A DNA stretch of 30,976 nucleotides from CAKRJP01 sp963597615 (GTDB taxonomy: Bacteria; Bacillota; Clostridia; Lachnospirales; Lachnospiraceae), in NCBI GenBank assembly GCA_963597615.1, contig CAVBQS010000005.1, forward strand, positions 1 to 30,976, given 5' to 3'. The position numbers and the translations under genes are program-made. The number at the start of each line of letters is the position of its first letter. The first letter of the stretch is position 1. This document shows, piece after piece, positions 1 to 8,424 of the stretch. The notes beneath the pieces were generated by a model. That model saw only the letters and a program-made list of their open reading frames with translations. It did no database searches and was not told where the DNA came from.

Positions 1-7
1 TTGGTTA

Positions 8-397
8 TTATAGGTTGTTCAACCTTCCGTGTCCATAGCTATATACTAACACCAAGGAATCAACTGTGTTTCGGGCAAATCGGCTGACCGATTTTGTAAT
101 GATAAGGTCAATCTTCCCATCAAGGGCGTCCTGCACCATCTGCTTGAATCCACTACGGTGTTTTGTGTTGGTTGCTGTAATTCCTTCATCCGTGTACATT
201 CCAACGAACTCCCAGTCACTACGGCTTTGAATGTAATTTGTATAATAGTCCACCTGTGCAGCATAGCTTGTAGCCTGCTCGTCACTATCTGTAGAAACTC
301 GGCCATAACCAGCAACCTTCCTTTTCTTGATAGCATTAAGGGGTTGTGCCGTGAATCTACTTATGGTTGGTGGTATAACCTTTACTGTCTTTGCCAT
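8..397 (-). pseudogene. Large serine recombinase, N-terminal fragment
   Basis: The fragment holds most of the resolvase-type catalytic domain of a large serine recombinase. Visible motifs are Tyr-Gly-Arg-Val-Ser-Thr (residues 31-36, with the catalytic Ser), a DEGITATNTKHRSGF segment, and ITKSVSRFARNTVDSLV. Homology ends near position 50; the last residues (about VYSYGHGRLNNL) are unlike the family, which would continue for several hundred residues with a recombinase domain, zinc ribbon and coiled coil. The ATG has a GAGGTGAG ribosome binding site and overlaps the end of the preceding recombinase fragment by 16 nt, the usual layout of tandem recombinases in Clostridia elements. It should be inactive because the DNA-binding half is missing. 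Whether the break is a real deletion or an assembly join cannot be told from the window. Confidence 0.85.
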
Positions 398-1063
398 ACT
401 CTCACCTCACCATTCTTCATATTAAATACCAGTCGGTCACAGAACACATCCACTCGTTGAACATCGCAGTAGAACCTCATCTCAAAGTTCTCATCCGAAC
501 CAAGAATCTGAATGCTGATGTCTCTCAACAATTCTTCTCTTATAAATGGAACTTTGCATCTGTCCGTCCCGTGTTTCTTTGTGTCACATATCCAAACCTT
601 GTGGTTGCCACTTCTGGCTCTTACAAAAACTGCTCCACACTCGCCACAATACAATTTTCTCGTGTAGCAATATGTGTTATAGCTTTTCTTGGGGTATTCT
701 CGGATGATAGTTCTAATTTTTCCTCCATCAAGATACAAATCTATGTGGTCATCAAATAAAATAATGCCACCCAGTTCTTCATTTTTCTTGACCGTTTTCT
801 CAAGAATCTCGCTAAGATCATCTTCACGAATTGGTAAAAGATCACATTCTTTGGTCTTTCGTTTGTTGCAGTCAATATAAGAATACTGACCATAGGAATT
901 CTTACTCGTCACATGGTTGCAGGCATATCCACACTTTCCACATTTGACCATTCCTGCAAATATTGTTTTTTGATATCCAAAGTTTGCAGCTTCTCTCGCT
1001 CTTCGGTTCAGCCTTTCCTGTACCTTTTCAAAGTCCTCCCGGCTAACAAGTGGTGCATAAAGA
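382..1063 (-). pseudogene. Large serine recombinase, C-terminal fragment
   Basis: This is the C-terminal part of a second large serine recombinase. The open frame begins before the first Met (951) with APLVSREDFEKVQERLNRRA, the recombinase domain just ahead of the zinc ribbon. Then come two ribbon-like cysteine pairs (CGKCGYAC and CGECG) and a conserved closing region ending DRLVFNMKNGEVRV. The catalytic N-terminal domain is missing. In the same frame the sequence runs straight up to the stop codon of the endolysin fragment at 1069, so a deletion joined the two. It cannot catalyse recombination by itself. Together with the downstream fragment it shows that the island once carried at least two tandem serine recombinases, a plausible source of its integration. 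Confidence 0.8.
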
Positions 1064-1068
1064 CATAT

Positions 1069-1863
1069 TTACTTTAAGAGTTCATTTACTCTTCTCTGGA
1101 CTTCCGAATAGTTATATCCGGCTTGTACAAGTCGGTTCTGTCTGTCAGCGCCATTGCCCCAGTCACCACGGATAACCTCGCGTGCAATCTCATCAATGGA
1201 TTTTTGCACGGAAGCAAATGAAGCAGAAACCGCTGTACCGGAAGTCGTAGTGATAAAAGCATCAAATCCGGCAGACTTGAGCTTTGCCAGCATGTTATCT
1301 GCATTGCCCTTCTCACGATAAGCACCGACCTGAATCTTATATAGTCCTCCGTTCTGAACCATATAGGTATCAAAACCTGCCGCCTTTACACGGGCAAGCT
1401 GTGCATCAGCATTGGCCTTCTGCTGATATGCTCCTACCTGCACACGATAGAGAGTAGTGCCGGAGCTATCGGTTGAATCAGTGGTAGTACTGTTTCCACC
1501 ACCAAGATTTGCAGTTACCTTTGCAGCCAAATCCCCGAGCCTTGCATAGAGCCAGTTACCTGGACAACTCTTGTTCGCAAACCAGCGATGCACAGTCAAT
1601 ACCATCTCATCCGAAGCGGGAGAATAATTGAGAGTCTTATCCTTGTCACCAAGCCACAAGAGCTTCTTCTTGCCATTACGTTTACAGATATCTGTGCAGA
1701 GTTTTACAAGAGATGCGTACACAGAATCGTTCATCGCATACGGCTCAGCCTTATCACTGGCGCACTCAATAGTTACTGCCCTCTGATCGTTTGCATTTGA
1801 AGATGAGCACCAGCTGCGATTCTTCTCTTCCACGCACAAAGAGATCAAGCAACGTACTGCCAC
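1069..1863 (-). pseudogene. Prophage endolysin (amidase) C-terminal fragment with SPOR repeats
   Basis: This is the remains of a phage or prophage N-acetylmuramoyl-L-alanine amidase. Residues from about 10 (LCVEEKNRSWCSSS) to about 115 (VHRWFANKSCPGNWLYARL) match the second half of an amidase_2-type catalytic domain, including the late His and the Cys-Pro-Gly zinc-site region. Two SPOR-like peptidoglycan-binding repeats follow (YRVQVGAYQQKANADAQL and YKIQVGAYREKGNADNML), then a Cpl-7-like wall-binding repeat (IAREVIRGDWGNGADRQNRL). The first part of the catalytic domain is absent; the first few residues (MAVRCLI) lie over the junction with the polymerase fragment. It lies directly upstream of a recombinase fragment on the same strand, matching the lysis-then-integrase order of many prophages. 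It is probably not a working lysin. Confidence 0.85.
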
Positions 1864-2278
1864 CGAAACACACGGTATCAGATTTGTATATCAGAGTGGT
1901 ATGTTATTTATCGTCCTTCCATCCGGCAGACGTCTCTGCTATGTAAAGCCAAAGATTGGTGAAAATAAATTCGGTGGTGAATCTGTCACATACGAGGGTG
2001 TCGGTACAAACAAAAAATGGGAACGCATCGAATCCTATGGTCCCAAATTTGTCGAGAATATTGTGCAAGCTATCAGCCGTGACATTCTCTGCTATGCCAT
2101 GCGCACACTCTCCCCTTGCTTTATCGTTGGTCACGTCCACGATGAACTGATCATTGAAACACCTATGAATTCCGACCTTAATGCCATCTGTGAGCAGATG
2201 GGCAGAACCCCAAAGTGGATTGACGGACTACTCTTAAGGGCAGACGGATACGAAACACAATTTTATAAAAAAGATTAA
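1842..2278 (+). pseudogene. Phage family A DNA polymerase, C-terminal fragment
   Basis: The frame encodes the end of a phage-type DNA polymerase I. The similarity already begins before the first Met (1901), with HGIRFVYQSG leading into MLFIVLPSGRRLCYVKPKIG. The polymerase motif C is visible as VGHVHDELIIE (His-Asp-Glu), and the protein ends in a typical ADGYETQFYKKD. Everything upstream (exonuclease-like part, motifs A and B) is missing. The fragment faces the endolysin fragment, and the junction lies near 1,840-1,850. It is a remnant with no expected activity and shows that a replication module of a phage or related element was once here. Confidence 0.85.
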
Positions 2279-2281
2279 AAT

Positions 2282-2313
2282 TATAGCCAGTAGCATATCC
2301 ACTACTGGCTATA
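2282..2313 (-). terminator. Rho-independent terminator of the hsd operon
   Basis: A perfect 12-bp stem (TATAGCCAGTAG paired with CTACTGGCTATA) with an 8-nt loop lies directly after the hsdR stop. On the minus strand it is followed by ATTTTAATCTTTTTT, a suitable U-rich tail. On the plus strand, after the polymerase fragment, the tail is not U-rich, so it mainly serves hsdR. Confidence 0.8.
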
Positions 2314-2316
2314 AAC

Positions 2317-5300
2317 CTATTTGCTCTGTTTTGTAAATAAGTCGTATAATCCACTTGCCAACATTGACATAAATAAGGTGTATTTCTTATTATCTATATC
2401 ACTGAATAAAGCCTCATAGGTTTCTTGACTTTCCATATAAGATTCCATTGCAACTTCTTCAAATCGTTTAGGAAAGATATTGTTCTGAAACATCTGTGCA
2501 CTATCCTGCTTTGCAGACTTACTAAGTCCTTTATCCTTGGATAATTTATCCCACAGATTTTTCATAATAACCTTATCACCTTCTGTGAAGTCTCCACCCA
2601 ATGCTTCGTTGATTTTTTCAAGAACCTCATCGAGTGTTTCTTTCTTTTCTTCCATCTTTCCATTGCTCTTTACTTTAGCGGGTTCATATTGCCCACCTAA
2701 GTTTTTATCCAATGGGATGGAACCTGTGAATGTATGCTGCAGCTTATAATATTCCAAACGAACCTTATTTCCTAAGTCCCACTTCTGTGTTTTTTCCGCC
2801 GGAATGAGGTGCATCAAATAACTACAAAATACATATTCATCATGTAAATCTTCATCGTACAATCTTACAATCTGTGTTATGTAATTATACCACTTCACGA
2901 AACAACGGATTTTTCTTCTAAACTGATATCTCTGCTGGTCTTCCAACCCATTATATGCCTGTGCAACTGGCAACAGGCAATTTGTAACCTGTGCTTGAAT
3001 AGCATCGGCTTTTTTACCACCACTGGCATTGAATTTAATCTCATGCACATTCTTAACATCTTCATCTCCATATATTTTAAAATCTCGCAGTTCTTTCTGA
3101 GTCTTATAAATCAAATCAATATTGATTTCTGCCTCAAGACTTGTTTCTGTATAGAATGGTTGAAACGCTTCAAGTATCTCCTCTTTTGTATTAACAAAGT
3201 CGATTACAAAAGTATCATCCTTGTCTGGGTACGTTCTGTTTAATCGGCTGATTGTTTGAACCGCCTTAACATCTCGTAATTTTTTATCAATAATCATTGT
3301 ATGAAGTAACGGTTCATCAAATCCAGTCTGATATTTTTCTGCTACAATCAAAATGCTACCTTGCTCCCTAAATACTGCTTTTGTCTGAGTCTCTGTTACA
3401 TGATTACCTTCCTTATCCACATTCAAACTGCTTTCAGTATATTCGGGACCATCCACCTCGTTAGGATCCTTCAATGAACCAGAAAATGCAATCATGACAA
3501 GAATATCCGGATCCTTCATTCTTGCAAGTCGTTTCACTTCTTTAAAATAGCGAATCGCTGCAAGACGTGACTCGGTAACAACCATCATCTTCCCTTGTCC
3601 CTTGATAGAATTCTTTGTTACGGTCTCAAAAGTGTCAACAATAACCTGTGACTTCTGCTGAATGTTATACGGATGTTCAATCGCAAATCTTCTGATGGCT
3701 TTTGCAGCCTTAGATGATGGTACTTCTTCCTGCGCATCTGCATCAGCTTTTTCAATATCATAGCAGGTTTTATATGTAGAGTAATTTGACAATACATCCA
3801 TAATAAAACCTTCTTCAATAGCTTGTCGCATACTGTAGATATGGAACGGATGGAAAGAACCATCTTGATATTCATCACCAAAAATCTCAAGTGTTTTATC
3901 CTTCGGAGTAGCTGTGAATGCAAAGAAACTCAAGTTCTTATGCTTACCTGCACTTACCAATTCCTGTAAAAACTTATCATTTTTGATGTCTATTTCGTCT
4001 TCTGCTTTTCCTTCCATTTCCGCATATTCTGCTAATGCATCTTCCGTATCAGCAAGTGCCATTTTAAGTTTCAATGCACTCTGTCCTGTCTGACTGCTGT
4101 GTGCCTCATCAACAATTACTGCATATGATTTACCTGTGGTATCTCCTACCAAGTCATAAATAACTGGGAACTTCTGTAACGTAGTAACAATAATACGCTT
4201 TCCGTCTTTAATTGCCTGTAACAAGTCCTGTGAACTCTTTTTGTCATCAATCAGAACTACACTTCCTATCGTATGATCGAAACCACCAATAGTATCCTGC
4301 AACTGAGAATCTAAAACTCGTCTGTCAGTAACAATGATTACAGAATTAAACACTGATTCATTATTTCTATGCAAACTTGCTAAACGATAGGCCGTCCATG
4401 CAATACTGTTTGATTTGCCAGAACCCGCACTATGCTGAATAAGATAATTTCTACCAGAACCGTAGTCCGATACATTCTGAATCAACTTTCGAACAACATC
4501 AAGCTGATGGTATCTTGGAAATATTATCTTATCCTTATCTTTGGTTCGTCCTTTTTCAAGACTAATAAATTTCTGTAAAATATCGAGCATCTTATCCTTT
4601 TGGAATACTTCCTTCCAGATATAGGATGTCACGTAACTTCCATCTGTTGTCTGCGGATTTCCTGCACCCCCATCGTGTCCAGCACCATTGCTTCCTTGAT
4701 TAAACGGAAGGAAATAGGTCTTTACGCCATCAAGTTTAGTTGTCATCGCAGCCTCATATAAATCAACAGCAAAGAAGGCAAGCACTCTATGATTAAACTG
4801 GAATGCAGGTTCATTCTTATCGCGGTCTGTCATCCACTGAACTTTCGCATTTTCCACAGTCTGACCTGTCAACTGATTTTTAAGTTCAATTGCAATAAGA
4901 GGAATACCATTAACCGCAAGCAACATATCCACACTGTTAGTATTATGCTCACTATAATGCCACTGACGGATGCATTGACATATATTCTGACGATAACGTG
5001 TCTGTGAAAGCTGATTCAATTCAGACTCAGGCTTAAAGTAGCAAACCTTAAACTCCTGACCTCTATATTTAAACCCGTGTCTTAATACAGAAATCATACC
5101 ATCAGACGCAACCGCATCTTCAAAAGCCTTATAGAACTTACGCTTAGGGTCACTATTACACCGCTTTTCAAATTGAACCCATGTCAATTTTTGCGTATCT
5201 TGAACAAATTTTACTAAGGTGTCGATATCAAGAGCCATACCTTTACTATCAGCAGAACGATATCCTGCATCAGTAGCCTTATTCCATCCTCCTGCTTCAG

Positions 5301-5352
5301 AAGTCAAAAACTCTTCAATATCAATTTCAAATTGTTTTTCTGTATCTGCCAA
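2317..5352 (-). CDS. hsdR: Type I restriction enzyme, R subunit
   Basis: HsdR is the ATP-dependent translocase and endonuclease subunit of the type I complex with HsdM and HsdS. The 1,011 residues fit the family. The N-terminal HSDR_N nuclease region carries Asp142 (VDMLLAV) and Glu156-x-Lys158 (IAIELKNQ), the PD-(D/E)xK pattern. A superfamily 2 helicase motor follows: Walker A HSAGSGKS (about 307-314), DEAH box VIVDEAH (415-418), a FTATP motif III, and later QTGFDEP and QTISRLNR segments typical of motifs V and VI. The gene starts immediately after the hsdS stop, so translation is probably coupled. It is the last gene of the four-gene operon and is followed by a strong terminator. No frameshift or missing motif was seen, so it looks functional. 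Confidence 0.95.
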   Translation of the reverse strand: MADTEKQFEIDIEEFLTSEAGGWNKATDAGYRSADSKGMALDIDTLVKFVQDTQKLTWVQFEKRCNSDPKRKFYKAFEDAVASDGMISVLRHGFKYRGQEFKVCYFKPESELNQLSQTRYRQNICQCIRQWHYSEHNTNSVDMLLAVNGIPLIAIELKNQLTGQTVENAKVQWMTDRDKNEPAFQFNHRVLAFFAVDLYEAAMTTKLDGVKTYFLPFNQGSNGAGHDGGAGNPQTTDGSYVTSYIWKEVFQKDKMLDILQKFISLEKGRTKDKDKIIFPRYHQLDVVRKLIQNVSDYGSGRNYLIQHSAGSGKSNSIAWTAYRLASLHRNNESVFNSVIIVTDRRVLDSQLQDTIGGFDHTIGSVVLIDDKKSSQDLLQAIKDGKRIIVTTLQKFPVIYDLVGDTTGKSYAVIVDEAHSSQTGQSALKLKMALADTEDALAEYAEMEGKAEDEIDIKNDKFLQELVSAGKHKNLSFFAFTATPKDKTLEIFGDEYQDGSFHPFHIYSMRQAIEEGFIMDVLSNYSTYKTCYDIEKADADAQEEVPSSKAAKAIRRFAIEHPYNIQQKSQVIVDTFETVTKNSIKGQGKMMVVTESRLAAIRYFKEVKRLARMKDPDILVMIAFSGSLKDPNEVDGPEYTESSLNVDKEGNHVTETQTKAVFREQGSILIVAEKYQTGFDEPLLHTMIIDKKLRDVKAVQTISRLNRTYPDKDDTFVIDFVNTKEEILEAFQPFYTETSLEAEINIDLIYKTQKELRDFKIYGDEDVKNVHEIKFNASGGKKADAIQAQVTNCLLPVAQAYNGLEDQQRYQFRRKIRCFVKWYNYITQIVRLYDEDLHDEYVFCSYLMHLIPAEKTQKWDLGNKVRLEYYKLQHTFTGSIPLDKNLGGQYEPAKVKSNGKMEEKKETLDEVLEKINEALGGDFTEGDKVIMKNLWDKLSKDKGLSKSAKQDSAQMFQNNIFPKRFEEVAMESYMESQETYEALFSDIDNKKYTLFMSMLASGLYDLFTKQSK

Positions 5353-6630
5353 TTAGTCCACCACCCTTCGCTTTCCTGTAACGTATTCATATATAAGTGA
5401 TTTTTTGTATAATTCTAATTCTTGGACAAGTAAGTTTTTTGTTTCTATGACAGAATCAATTTCTTTACACTGTTCGTCTAAATATTCTGCAATTTCCTCT
5501 TGTTCTTTTATTGGCGGCATTACCATAATTGTATTATTTATGTCATATGCTGAAGCATGAACTACCTTTAATTTCGCCTTACCATAACTCCTTTGCGACT
5601 GTGCATAATTACTATTTAATGCATAACTCATAAAAATTGGATTTTGCTTATGACGTGCGACAATAATATCTCCTCCGGCCATACATTTTTCATCTCCAAG
5701 ATAAACAACCGCTTTTCCTATCTCCTCAACTAATTCCCCAGTACATGTAAATAAAATATCTCCATATGAGAAATATCTTGGTTGAGAAACACAGTCTTCA
5801 TTTGTCCTTGATTTGCACTCATCAAAATGAAAATTATACTTTGTATAAATTTCCCCATATCTGACACAAGGAATTTCTCCATTTTCTTTAACATCTTCTT
5901 TCGTAATTCCAGCACCTTTAAAAACATCTGTAGCTAAATACTTAAATTTAAGAACTTCCCAATTCTCTGGAATTTCTCCAATCCACTCAACACCACTTGC
6001 CTTCAACTTTACATTTGCTCTGAGTCCCTTTGTGGTTGCATTTGTTATAATGATTCTTTTCATTTTCTTATATTCTTCGATTGATTGCTTTGTATTCAAT
6101 ATAAGCAAATCTATTTCTTCACACTCATTTTTTAAAAAATCTGCAATTATCTCCTGCTCAGTAATTGAAGGAATTGGAATAGATATTCTCTTCATCTCCT
6201 GCCAATTTGTAGTCCATAAATCATCTACTATTCCATGCCCCCACTTATAATACTCATCGGCAAAAACCGTTGAATGAAATACCCAATCGTAATAATTAGG
6301 ATTCATTTTTGCTTTAGGCTTCAATACTGTATTAATCAAAGAAACCGAACCATCATACTTTGAGATACCACAAGAGCCACGTCTATCAGAACGACTATTT
6401 ATTGCAAAATCACCTGCTAACACAAGTTTTCGATTATCATGTGCATCTGACTTTGCTGCCGAACTTAATTGTGGAACTATACCTTGCATTGTAACAGATA
6501 AAGGAGGATAGTCTTCATCACTTACTTTTTCTCTACGTTCTGTGTAAACCTGCCCTATCTTGCCAATTTCCCAATCTTCTGGAATTAATCCTAACCATTC
6601 CACATTACTATCCTTATATGAACGTTTCAC
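5353..6630 (-). CDS. hsdS: Type I restriction-modification specificity subunit
   Basis: HsdS chooses the bipartite DNA target for the methyltransferase and restriction complexes. The 425 residues show the usual two-fold layout: target recognition domain 1 opening with VEWLGLIPEDWEI, a first conserved region with TEQEIIADFLKNECEEIDLLI and a helical spacer ending TTKGLR, then domain 2 opening with GVEWIGEIPENWEV, and a second conserved region (KEQEEIAEYLDEQCKEIDSVI) ending YVTGKRRV. The two recognition domains differ, so an asymmetric bipartite target is expected, but its sequence cannot be predicted here. The gene lies 2 nt after hsdM and abuts hsdR. No inverted partial hsdS copies or site-specific recombinase next to it were seen, so inversion-based specificity switching is not supported in this window. 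Confidence 0.95.
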   Translation of the reverse strand: MKRSYKDSNVEWLGLIPEDWEIGKIGQVYTERREKVSDEDYPPLSVTMQGIVPQLSSAAKSDAHDNRKLVLAGDFAINSRSDRRGSCGISKYDGSVSLINTVLKPKAKMNPNYYDWVFHSTVFADEYYKWGHGIVDDLWTTNWQEMKRISIPIPSITEQEIIADFLKNECEEIDLLILNTKQSIEEYKKMKRIIITNATTKGLRANVKLKASGVEWIGEIPENWEVLKFKYLATDVFKGAGITKEDVKENGEIPCVRYGEIYTKYNFHFDECKSRTNEDCVSQPRYFSYGDILFTCTGELVEEIGKAVVYLGDEKCMAGGDIIVARHKQNPIFMSYALNSNYAQSQRSYGKAKLKVVHASAYDINNTIMVMPPIKEQEEIAEYLDEQCKEIDSVIETKNLLVQELELYKKSLIYEYVTGKRRVVD

Positions 6631-6632
6631 GA

Positions 6633-8420
6633 TTATCCCTCCTTATGAAACAAATGCTTTACCGAAGCATCTATTTTTTCTTCTAGTTTCATAATTCGTG
6701 TCATTACATCATCCAAATTTTCTGGCATTGAATACTCATAAAAAAATCTTGTCATAGGAATCTCGTATCCTGTTTTCATTTTAGATGTATCCATCCACGC
6801 ATCTGGATTATAAGGCAACACTTCTTTTTCAAAAAACTCTTGCTCATCCATCGAAAGTGGAATATTTTCCGTATCTCTTTTATTTGAATCTGGAACTTTT
6901 TTACCTTTTTTTAGTACAAACGAACCATCATCATTTAACATAGGACTTTCCACGATTATTTTTTTATATCCAAGAGAAATGTCATCAACAACAATGCTTT
7001 TACATGAAATTTCAGTTCCGTCTGTGGTCGTAATTTTATAATCCTTTGTCTGATAATCTTTGTATGCCTTAAGAATCAAATCTCGGCATTCATCGCTTAT
7101 GTCAACTCTCTTGCTACCAATAGGTTTTCTTCTTGGAACACAACACTTATTTGCATTTATCAACTGTATCTTTCCGGGATTGCGAAGCGGTTTAGCCTTA
7201 TCAATTAGCCAAACATATGTTGATATGCCGGTATTATAAAAACTATCATTAGGCAACTGTACAATAGCGTCTAACCATCCATTTTCAATTAAATATCTTC
7301 TAATTTCACTAGGTCCTGATTCTGCATCTCCTGTTACTAAAGGTGAACCATTTTGAATAATGGCCATACGACCATTATCCTTTAACTTTGCTATACCATT
7401 TAAAAGGAATAACATCTGCCCATCACTCTTTTGAGGTAAACCAGGTGCAAATCTACCTGCCTCACCCAATTTATGTTCTTTCTCAACCTCTACTGCTTCA
7501 CGTTTCCAGTCAATGCCGAAAGGAGGATTACTTATGCAGAAGTCAAACTGATATCCACTGAACTGGTCATCGGACAATGTGTTTCCGAATTTCATATTAT
7601 CTGGATCTCCGCCGTGTATAATTGTATCGGCTGCCGCAACCCCCATAGTAAATGGATTGATTTCCTGTCCGAAAGTCTTAACATCTGCAGTTGCATCAAT
7701 CTGTTTCAAACGTTCTTCCATGCAGGTAAGCATCTGACTTGTCCCCATTGTCATATCATAAACCGTACAATGCAAACCATCTTCATCGTTTAATGCCTCG
7801 CTATTTGTCACGAGCAGGTCGCACATCAAATAAATGATATCCCTGCTTGTAAAATGTGCTCCAGCTTCTTCGTTATATGACTCTGAAAATCTCTGTACCA
7901 AATTTTCAAAGATGTATCCCATATCTACAGTAGTGAAATTATTTTCACTCATATCCATTTTTTCTGTGCTAAAATCCACAATAATCTGATAGAGCAGCTT
8001 TGCTTCTTTCATTCTGTCAACCTGTGCAAAGAAGTTCATACGGGTAAGGATTTCTATTACATTTTCAGAAAATCCATGCAAAAAGTCATCAAAGTTTTCC
8101 TCGATATTCTCTGGATCAGCTTTTAACAAATCGAATGTAAACCTACTTGTATTGTAAAACTGATAATGTGATGCTTTTTTCAAAAAGCCTGCCTTTAAAG
8201 GACCCGCGTTTTTATATTTTTCTGCTGCCTCCAAAATATCTTTATGATAAGGCAGCAAACAATCATGGAATCTCTTGATAACACACATAGGAAGAATTAC
8301 TTGTCCGTATTCATGTGGCTTAAACGCACCAAATAATGAATTTGCAGCATTCCATATTAGATTCGCATTTTCTTGTGCTTTCTTTCCAACTTCACTAATT
8401 TTTTCTTCACTAACACTCAT
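6633..8420 (-). CDS. hsdM: Type I restriction-modification methyltransferase subunit
   Basis: HsdM is the adenine-N6 methyltransferase subunit. The 595 residues contain the N-terminal helical domain (LIWNAANSLFGAFKPHEYGQVILPM), the GAHFTSRDII segment before the catalytic domain, and motif IV as SNPPFG (297-302), which fits N6-adenine methylation. The AdoMet-binding motif I is unusual: residues 222-231 read DMTMGTSQML where most HsdM proteins have a DPxCG(S/T)GG(F/M)L pattern. The rest of the fold seems whole, so this may be a family variant rather than damage. The gene starts 4 nt after the stop of the ISL3-like gene and precedes hsdS by 2 nt, so all four genes should share one transcript. 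Confidence 0.95.
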   Translation of the reverse strand: MSVSEEKISEVGKKAQENANLIWNAANSLFGAFKPHEYGQVILPMCVIKRFHDCLLPYHKDILEAAEKYKNAGPLKAGFLKKASHYQFYNTSRFTFDLLKADPENIEENFDDFLHGFSENVIEILTRMNFFAQVDRMKEAKLLYQIIVDFSTEKMDMSENNFTTVDMGYIFENLVQRFSESYNEEAGAHFTSRDIIYLMCDLLVTNSEALNDEDGLHCTVYDMTMGTSQMLTCMEERLKQIDATADVKTFGQEINPFTMGVAAADTIIHGGDPDNMKFGNTLSDDQFSGYQFDFCISNPPFGIDWKREAVEVEKEHKLGEAGRFAPGLPQKSDGQMLFLLNGIAKLKDNGRMAIIQNGSPLVTGDAESGPSEIRRYLIENGWLDAIVQLPNDSFYNTGISTYVWLIDKAKPLRNPGKIQLINANKCCVPRRKPIGSKRVDISDECRDLILKAYKDYQTKDYKITTTDGTEISCKSIVVDDISLGYKKIIVESPMLNDDGSFVLKKGKKVPDSNKRDTENIPLSMDEQEFFEKEVLPYNPDAWMDTSKMKTGYEIPMTRFFYEYSMPENLDDVMTRIMKLEEKIDASVKHLFHKEG

Positions 8421-8424
8421 TCGT

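Noticed and set aside
1..2278. An intact prophage or integrative element end
   Set aside because: All four recognisable genes are truncated and no structural, packaging or conjugation genes follow.
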